Positions 51,326 to 56,411 of a stretch of DNA of 56,411 bases are shown here, piece after piece. Position numbers and translations under genes: made by a program. The DNA is from Novosphingobium sp. (GTDB taxonomy: Bacteria; Pseudomonadota; Alphaproteobacteria; Sphingomonadales; Sphingomonadaceae). Below the pieces are notes generated by a model that saw only the letters and a program-made list of their open reading frames with translations, ran no database searches and was not told the origin of the DNA. Each line of letters opens with the position of its first letter. Position 1 is the stretch's first letter. The DNA is taken from NCBI RefSeq assembly GCF_030696665.1, contig NZ_JAUYRV010000030.1, positions 1 through 56,411 of the forward strand, given 5' to 3'.

Positions 51326-52531
51326 ATGAATGCTGAACAGACATTTCCCGGGCTGGACGATGCGGAGCCGGTTCGGGAACTGACAGAACCGGGTTTACCG
51401 GTAGGCCGCCAAAACGGCCCGACTTTGCTTGAGCGGCTGAAGAAGCAGCGCTGGTTCCTGTTGGCGGTTATCCTGCCAACACTGCTTGCGACGCTCTATT
51501 TCGGTTTTATTGCTTCGGACGTCTACGTTTCCGAATCCCGCTTTGTCATCAAGAGCCCGGACCAGAAGCGTTCGCAGGTGTCATCGCTCGCCAATCTGAT
51601 CCAGACCACCGGCCTATCTGGCGGACAGGAGCAGACCAACGAAATTCTGGGCTTTGTGAAATCACGCGATGCGCTGAAGGGACTCGAGCGCGATGCCGAT
51701 ATCCGTAACCGGTTTTCGGCTCACGAAATCGATTTCCTCTCTCGTTTTCCGCAGCCGCTGCAAAGCAATTCCTTCGAAGACCTGTACAAATACTACAATC
51801 GCATGGTGGAAGCCCGGCTGGACAGCGAGACTGGTCTGGCCGTGATCAAGGTCAAGGCCTACACGGCGCGCGATGCCTTCTCGATCAACCAGAAGCTGCT
51901 TGAACAGAGCGAAGCGCTGGTCAACCGGCTCAATGCGCGTGCGCAGAACCGCGGCATTGCCGAGGCCCAAAAGCAGGTGGAACTGGCGACCGCGCGCGCG
52001 CGCGAAGCCCGCCTTGCGCTGGCATCGTTCCGCAACCAGCAAGAAGTGATCGATCCGGCCAAACAGGCCACGAGCGTGATGGAAATTTCGAACACGCTCA
52101 TCGCGCAGCGGGCCGCCCTGATGGCGCAGCTTGATCAGATGCAGCGCCTGACACCTGCCAACCCTTCGATCCCGGCCGTGCAGAACCGCATCAATGCCAT
52201 CTCGGTGCAGATCGCGGCACAAGATCGCCGCGTGGTCGGCACAAGTACCGGTATCGCCTCCAAGCTGGGAGGGTATGAGAACCTGCTGGTCGAACAGGAA
52301 TTTGCAACCGAGAGCCTGAACGCTGCCAATGCGGGGCTGGTGCAAGCCCGGGCTGAATCGCAGCGTCAGCAATTCTACCTTGAACGCGTGGTCGATCCGA
52401 ACCTGCCCGACAGCCCTCTGCTGCCCAACCGTCTGCTGAATATCTTGACAGTTTTTGCTGCGGCAATGTGCCTGTACTTCATTATCTGGATGTTTGTTGT
52501 CGGCATTCTCGAGCACGCTTCGGACGATTGA
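51326..52531 (+). CDS. kpsE: Capsule export inner-membrane protein KpsE
   Basis: The product is 401 aa from the ATG at 51326 (MNAEQTFPGLDD), with CGAAGG upstream; the frame opens at 51293. It is a polysaccharide co-polymerase/membrane-fusion protein. An N-terminal membrane segment (WFLLAVILPTLLATLYFGFIA) is followed by a long periplasmic coiled-coil (about residues 150-330; QVELATARAREARLALASF) and a C-terminal membrane segment (LTVFAAAMCLYFIIWMFVVG). Wzz-like YVSESRFVIKSP and VDPNLPDSPLLPNRL are typical of KpsE/BexC. It bridges the ABC exporter to an outer-membrane channel, which is not found in this window. Confidence 0.92.
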   Translation: MNAEQTFPGLDDAEPVRELTEPGLPVGRQNGPTLLERLKKQRWFLLAVILPTLLATLYFGFIASDVYVSESRFVIKSPDQKRSQVSSLANLIQTTGLSGGQEQTNEILGFVKSRDALKGLERDADIRNRFSAHEIDFLSRFPQPLQSNSFEDLYKYYNRMVEARLDSETGLAVIKVKAYTARDAFSINQKLLEQSEALVNRLNARAQNRGIAEAQKQVELATARAREARLALASFRNQQEVIDPAKQATSVMEISNTLIAQRAALMAQLDQMQRLTPANPSIPAVQNRINAISVQIAAQDRRVVGTSTGIASKLGGYENLLVEQEFATESLNAANAGLVQARAESQRQQFYLERVVDPNLPDSPLLPNRLLNILTVFAAAMCLYFIIWMFVVGILEHASDD

Positions 52532-52533
52532 TC

Positions 52534-53331
52534 ATGGCATCGGCAAGCTGGCGCAAGTTGCATAATGCATGGGAGATTCAGACTCGCGTGATCCACGCGT
52601 TGATTATCCGTGAACTGTCCACCAGGTTTGGCCGCCAGAACATCGGGTTCCTGTGGATCATGGTCGAACCGCTGCTGTTTGCCAGCTTGGTCGGCCTGCT
52701 CTGGAGCGTAATCAAGGGCCCGGAAGAACACGGTATCAGCGTCGTGGCTTTTGCGGCTACAGGCTATATTCCGCTGACCCTTTTCCGCCACGGCGTGCAG
52801 CGCAGCGTGCTTGTATTCACGATCAACAGCAGCCTGCTTTACCATCGCCAGATCAAGATCATTGATTTCATCTTTGCGCGGTTCATCATCGAACTGCTGG
52901 GCTGCATGATGGCGTATCTGTTCATCGGCGTTATCCTGATCGCCACCGGATACATGCCGATTCCATCCGATATCCGGCTGTTCCTTGCCGGTTGGGCACT
53001 TTACGCGCTATTCTGCCTCTCGATCTGCTTGGTGCTGTCGCCATTGTCCGAAGTGTCGGAGGTGATGGAAAAGTTCATACCCGTCACCACCTATATCGTT
53101 CTTCCTTTCTCTGGCGCCTTCAACATGCTGTCATGGCTGACACCCTCGATGCGCGAGTTCCTGCTGTATTCGCCCTTCGTCAATGGCATGGAAATGATGC
53201 GCAAGGGCATCTGGGGTGAAAAGGTGACCGCCTATTACGATGTCTGGAACCCGGTGATTTGCTCTGCCTTGTTGATCGCCGTTGGCCTTCCCCTGTGCCG
53301 CCGCGTACGCCGGTTGCTGGCGGTCGAATGA
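52534..53331 (+). CDS. kpsM: Capsule ABC exporter permease KpsM
   Basis: The product is 265 aa from the ATG at 52534, two nt after the kpsE stop. It has six hydrophobic segments and the ABC-2 features of KpsM/BexB: HALIIRELSTRFGRQNIGFLW, GYIPLTLFRHGVQRSV, ITTYIVLPFSGAFNMLSWL-like, and MREFLLYSPFVNGMEMMRKG. It forms the transmembrane part of the capsule exporter with KpsT. It overlaps kpsT by 4 nt (ATGA at 53328-53331). Confidence 0.94.
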   Translation: MASASWRKLHNAWEIQTRVIHALIIRELSTRFGRQNIGFLWIMVEPLLFASLVGLLWSVIKGPEEHGISVVAFAATGYIPLTLFRHGVQRSVLVFTINSSLLYHRQIKIIDFIFARFIIELLGCMMAYLFIGVILIATGYMPIPSDIRLFLAGWALYALFCLSICLVLSPLSEVSEVMEKFIPVTTYIVLPFSGAFNMLSWLTPSMREFLLYSPFVNGMEMMRKGIWGEKVTAYYDVWNPVICSALLIAVGLPLCRRVRRLLAVE

Positions 53332-53975
53332 TTATCTGCCGCAATGTCAGCAAGGAGTACCGCCACGCGGGCCAACGCAAGCAGGTTCTGCAAGGCGTGA
53401 ACCTGACCGTGAACCGTGGCGACCGGATCGCGCTGCTTGGCCGCAACGGTGCGGGCAAGAGCACGCTGATCAAACTGATCGGTGGAGTCGAGATGCCGAC
53501 TTCGGGACGGATCGAGCACAGTATGTCGATTTCCTGGCCGCTGGGATTTGCCGGGGGGTTTCAAGGTAGCCTGACCGGGTATGACAACGCCCGTTTCATC
53601 GCCCGCATCTACCAGCGCCAGTATGCGGATATTCGCGCCTTCGTTGAAGACTTTACCGAACTGGGCGCGCAATTGCGGATGCCGGTCAAGACCTACTCTT
53701 CCGGCATGCGCGCTCGCCTTGCCTTTGCACTCTCGCTGGCAATCGAATTCGACTGTTACCTGATTGACGAGATCATTCTGGTCGGTGACCAGAACTTTCA
53801 CCGCAAGTGCCGCGCCGAACTTTTTGAGAAGCGTGCTGACCGGACGATGATACTGGCATCGCACGATACCGGCACGGTGCGTGAGTTGTGCAACCGCGCT
53901 GTGATCATCGATCAGGGGCAGGCCGTGGCCTATGATGACGTGGACTTCGCAGTCGACACTTATACTGCGCTATGA
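53328..53975 (+). CDS. kpsT: Capsule ABC exporter ATPase KpsT
   Basis: The 215-aa ATPase has Walker A GRNGAGKS (38-45), signature YSSGMRARLAFAL (from about 123), Walker B YLIDEIILVGD (about 144-154) and switch His in ILASHDTGTV. It is of normal length for KpsT. Its start overlaps kpsM. The next gene is convergent, at a distance of 144 nt. That gap holds no clear terminator. Confidence 0.95.
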   Translation: MIICRNVSKEYRHAGQRKQVLQGVNLTVNRGDRIALLGRNGAGKSTLIKLIGGVEMPTSGRIEHSMSISWPLGFAGGFQGSLTGYDNARFIARIYQRQYADIRAFVEDFTELGAQLRMPVKTYSSGMRARLAFALSLAIEFDCYLIDEIILVGDQNFHRKCRAELFEKRADRTMILASHDTGTVRELCNRAVIIDQGQAVAYDDVDFAVDTYTAL

Positions 53976-54119
53976 GCGACTGATCAGAAGGTCGCTGGCG
54001 GGCCGCAAACACAAGACGTCATCACCCGAGACATCTTTGTGACTTGCGACCAACACCAGTCCTAACCGCCCCATTCTACCGCCACGAATGGCCTTGCCGG
54101 CAGCGGATAACTGCGTCCG

Positions 54120-55061
54120 CTACTCCGACACCCAATGCTTCGGGGTTACAGGCGCAGCATGCTGAGCACCGAACGAATAAAACCGCGGAGGTTCGTAATG
54201 CGTTTCAGCGGTGAAGGGTTCGCGGAATTTGCCGAGGGCTTCATCGTGCTTCACGAAATAGGCATTCACGCCGACCAGATCGCATCCAACCAGAGCCAAG
54301 CCTTTTGCGGCGCCGATCTGTTCAAATACCTTCAGGCTGGCACCATACCATGCGGTTCCATCCCAGATGGCGTCGGGATTGTAGGGCACGCAGACCGCTT
54401 CGTTAGGCGGCAATGTGCAGTTGTATTCCACACAAGCCACGCGTGACGTGCGATTTACCGCCTTCCAGACGTGAGATGTATTGTAGTCGATATCGATCGA
54501 CATGTAGTCGAGTTCCTGAGGGACCCCTACTTCATCAAGCAAGTCATTGATGTTTTCAGCAGTAATGAAGGCTTGCAGAATCGAAAGCTGTCCGGATTCG
54601 ATGTAGGGACGGAAGAATTCCCGTGCATGATCGACATGCCCGGGTGAACCTTCCAGCCAAAAGCCGCGCCAGCCACGTTCAAGCAGAAATCTTGTGGTGT
54701 TTTCCCGCCCGTCACCGATCCCGAATTCCAGAAAGGTGCGATCGCGAACACCAATCCGGCTGAATATCTCGGCAATGACGCCATCTTCGCCCTGCTGGCT
54801 GTACATGCGACGATTGAAGCGCGCCAAGGATTTGGGATCAGCATAACGTCCATCGGCTGCCAAGGCCGCAGAAATCTGCATAGATTCTGCAACGGCTCGG
54901 ACCTGCCAGCCATCAGCCCGGATCGAACCGAGCAGGTCGACGATCGTGTGCATGGTGCCGGTCAGATCCGCCAGCTGGCGTGCCATACCAGCCAGTTCCG
55001 CCTTCAATTCGGAAACCGCACCCAACGCAGGATCCCCCTCGTTCAGTTCAGCTTTTTGCAT
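54120..55061 (-). CDS. FkbM-like SAM methyltransferase with N-terminal coiled coil
   Basis: The product is 313 aa from the ATG at 55061, with AGAGGA upstream. Residues 1-70 are an amphipathic, heptad-rich segment (LKAELAGMARQLADLTG). Residues 85-290 contain SQQGEDGVIAEIFSRIG, FLEFGIGDGRENTTRFLLER, GFWLEGSPGHV and MSIDIDYNTSHVWKAV, resembling the SAM-binding core of FkbM-type methyltransferases found in polysaccharide clusters. A capsule or O-antigen sugar methylation is likely. The IS element begins only 51 nt upstream, so its original promoter may have been displaced. Confidence 0.78.
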   Translation of the reverse strand: MQKAELNEGDPALGAVSELKAELAGMARQLADLTGTMHTIVDLLGSIRADGWQVRAVAESMQISAALAADGRYADPKSLARFNRRMYSQQGEDGVIAEIFSRIGVRDRTFLEFGIGDGRENTTRFLLERGWRGFWLEGSPGHVDHAREFFRPYIESGQLSILQAFITAENINDLLDEVGVPQELDYMSIDIDYNTSHVWKAVNRTSRVACVEYNCTLPPNEAVCVPYNPDAIWDGTAWYGASLKVFEQIGAAKGLALVGCDLVGVNAYFVKHDEALGKFREPFTAETHYEPPRFYSFGAQHAAPVTPKHWVSE

Positions 55062-55112
55062 TGAAAATCCTCTCAAGTTGCTGGGGCCGAGGCCCTATGG
55101 TAGTTGAAGAAT

Positions 55113-55131
55113 TGGGCACCTCCATTTACCG
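55113..55131 (+). repeat. Left terminal inverted repeat of the IS element
   Basis: TGGGCACCTCCATTTACCG is the left end. Its exact reverse complement closes the window at 56393-56411. Nineteen positions match perfectly; the next bases differ. Confidence 0.9.
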
Positions 55132-55185
55132 CTGGCAAAACGTGGCTTGGGATGATTCACTGCTTCCAGACAGTGGGGGCAGCAG

Positions 55186-56262
55186 ATGCGTCAATCGGGA
55201 CTTTTCGGACTATCGGATCATATGAAGCGGCTATCTGCCGACGGTGATCCGCTGGAGGTTCTGGCGCACGTCATCGACTTTGAAGCGTTCCGTCCGACAT
55301 TGGTTGCGACCCTTTCCTATTCTGACGGCGGCAAGGGCGGCCGGCCACCGTATGACCCGGTGGTTATGCTCAAAGTGCTGGTGCTCGCCGCGCAGAACAA
55401 CGTTGCGGACGCGCGCATGGAATGGCTGATCCGCGACCGGTTGAGTTGGTTGCGGTTTCTGGGCTTCGACCTTGGCGCGGCCACGCCCGATGCCAACACG
55501 ATCAGAACGTTCCGTGAGCGGCTGACCAATGCTGGGGCGCTCGACACACTGTTTGCCGATTTCGACCGCCAGTTGAAGGAGCGAGGCTATTTGCCCATGG
55601 GCGGGCAGATTGTCGATGCCACCTTGGTGGCGGCGCCCAAGCAGAGGAACACCGAAGCCGAGCGAATGGCGGTGAAGGAGGGCAAGAACGCCGCCGAGAT
55701 CTGGCCGGACAACCCGACCAAGGCGCGGCAAAAGGACACCGATGCACGCTGGACGCTGAAGTTCGCCAAGGCCCGCCCGACCTCCGATGGCAGGCCGCAG
55801 GCTGATATCGCCATCCCGAGCTTCGGCTACAAAAGCAGTATCGCGATCTGCAGGGCTTTTGGTTTCATCCGCAAGGGCAGGACGACGGACGGTGCGCGCT
55901 ACGATGGGCGCATGCTGCGCGATGTCGTCACCAACGACAACACCGCCTCGGACGTCTGGGCGGACACCGCCTATCGCAGCCAGAGCAACGAGCGTTGGCT
56001 GAAATCCCAGGGGCGGGTCAGCCGCATTCACCGCAGGAAGCCCAAGGGCAAGCCGATGCCCGCCAATGTCAGACGCGGCAATGCGACCAAATCCAGCGTG
56101 CGCGCCCGGGTCGAGCATGTCTTTGCGCATCAGAAGGCCAAAATGGGCCTGTTCATACGCACCATCGGCATCAAGCGCGCGGAGGCCAAAATTACGCTCG
56201 CCAATCTGGTATTCAACATGCACCGCCTGGTCTTCCACGAGACGCGGGCGGCGGCGGGATAA
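55186..56262 (+). CDS. IS5-family DDE transposase
   Basis: The 358-aa transposase has an N-terminal DUF772-like region (DPVVMLKVLVLAAQNNVADARMEWLIRDRLSWLRF, read in two parts) and a DDE catalytic core. The three acidic residues are Asp144 (QIVDATLVAA), Asp260 (DVWADTAYRS) and Glu310 (SVRARVEHVFAH). The YREK-like segment continues as HQKAKMGLFIRTIGI. A GGGGGC-type ribosome site precedes the ATG at 55186. The frame is intact, so the element may be active. Confidence 0.93.
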   Translation: MRQSGLFGLSDHMKRLSADGDPLEVLAHVIDFEAFRPTLVATLSYSDGGKGGRPPYDPVVMLKVLVLAAQNNVADARMEWLIRDRLSWLRFLGFDLGAATPDANTIRTFRERLTNAGALDTLFADFDRQLKERGYLPMGGQIVDATLVAAPKQRNTEAERMAVKEGKNAAEIWPDNPTKARQKDTDARWTLKFAKARPTSDGRPQADIAIPSFGYKSSIAICRAFGFIRKGRTTDGARYDGRMLRDVVTNDNTASDVWADTAYRSQSNERWLKSQGRVSRIHRRKPKGKPMPANVRRGNATKSSVRARVEHVFAHQKAKMGLFIRTIGIKRAEAKITLANLVFNMHRLVFHETRAAAG

Positions 56263-56392
56263 TTGCGCCTCGAAGGCCGGAACCCGGTCCTCATACCCAG
56301 GCTGGCACACCCAAATGCCGAGAAAATTGGGCAGTTCAGCACTCGCGATGAGGTCAGTGCGCCGTCATCACGCCTGCGCTGTCAAATCTGAC

Positions 56393-56411
56393 CGGTAAAT
56401 GGAGGTGCCCA
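56393..56411 (-). repeat. Right terminal inverted repeat of the IS element
   Basis: CGGTAAATGGAGGTGCCCA, the exact reverse complement of the left end. It reaches the last base of the window. Confidence 0.9.

Larger units (their letters stand above)
55113..56411 (+). mobile_element. Complete IS5-family insertion sequence (1299 bp)
   Basis: The element has 19-bp perfect terminal inverted repeats and one transposase gene (55186-56262). Its right end is the last base of the window, so it is probably cut exactly at an element edge, as happens when an assembly ends in a repeat. The left flank is ...TAGTTGAAGAAT; the target duplication cannot be checked because the right flank is missing. It stands upstream of the FkbM-like methyltransferase. 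Confidence 0.88.

Noticed and set aside
1..56411. CRISPR arrays, tRNA or rRNA genes, prophage
   Set aside because: No regular spacer-repeat series, cloverleaf or rRNA sequence was recognised by eye. The 14-nt 16S complement at 23195 is not part of an rRNA gene.

Overview
The window looks like the chromosome of a high-GC alphaproteobacterium of the Sphingomonadales, probably Novosphingobium or a close relative. This is inferred from gene content and gene order, not from a marker gene: no rRNA or tRNA was seen. Supporting signs are HWE-type kinase, SerC-SerA-HisZ order, RecO-LeuB order, a fatty-acid hydroxylase of the kind that acts on sphingolipid acyl chains, and abundant GTCA...TGAC palindromic intergenic repeats.

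Layout. 1-6759 (minus): type II secretion operon gspC-D-E-F-G followed directly by gspL, which runs off the left edge. 6882-13893: NUDIX hydrolase, DNA polymerase IV, Bcr/CflA-type exporter, a membrane GGDEF-EAL protein, a LysR regulator, ApaG and RecO. 13919-18882: LeuB, a polyprenyl-phosphate-sugar synthase with GtrA domain facing a PMT-family (GT39) transferase, and MetZ. 18916-28590: HWE sensor kinase, small UbiK-like protein, TspO, TlyA, a lipoprotein, an unusual small transcript region with a perfect 14-nt Shine-Dalgarno, IlvE, an SDR, an orphan low-GC secreted protein, a CysG-like precorrin-2 dehydrogenase with a vestigial methylase domain, LysA and an LptM-like lipoprotein. 28587-35719: ArgH divergent from a TlpA-like thioredoxin lipoprotein, SerC, SerA, HisZ and another orphan lipoprotein. 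35912-40239 (minus): secreted esterase, ZnuD-like TonB receptor with a candidate Zur operator, and a phytanoyl-CoA-dioxygenase-like enzyme. 40287-55061: a Kdo/capsule locus (kdsA, kdsD, kdsB, phosphatase, kpsC-like, glycosyltransferase, fatty-acid hydroxylase, SDR, LTA-synthase-like phosphotransferase, kpsS, kpsE, kpsM, kpsT, methyltransferase). 55113-56411: a complete 1299-bp IS5-family element whose right inverted repeat is the last base of the window.

How the genes work together. The capsule locus contains the Kdo synthesis enzymes, the Kdo-linker transferases KpsC/KpsS and the ABC exporter KpsMT with KpsE, so it should make and export an ABC-dependent (group 2-like) capsule on a lipid-Kdo anchor. 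No outer-membrane KpsD/Wza homologue is visible here. The 14990-17590 pair could build a lipid-linked sugar and transfer it outside the membrane. The receptor at 36917-39064 looks like a zinc importer under Zur control. Intergenic spaces carry at least five palindromic repeat elements of related, apparently modular, architecture. No CRISPR array, prophage or toxin-antitoxin pair was found.
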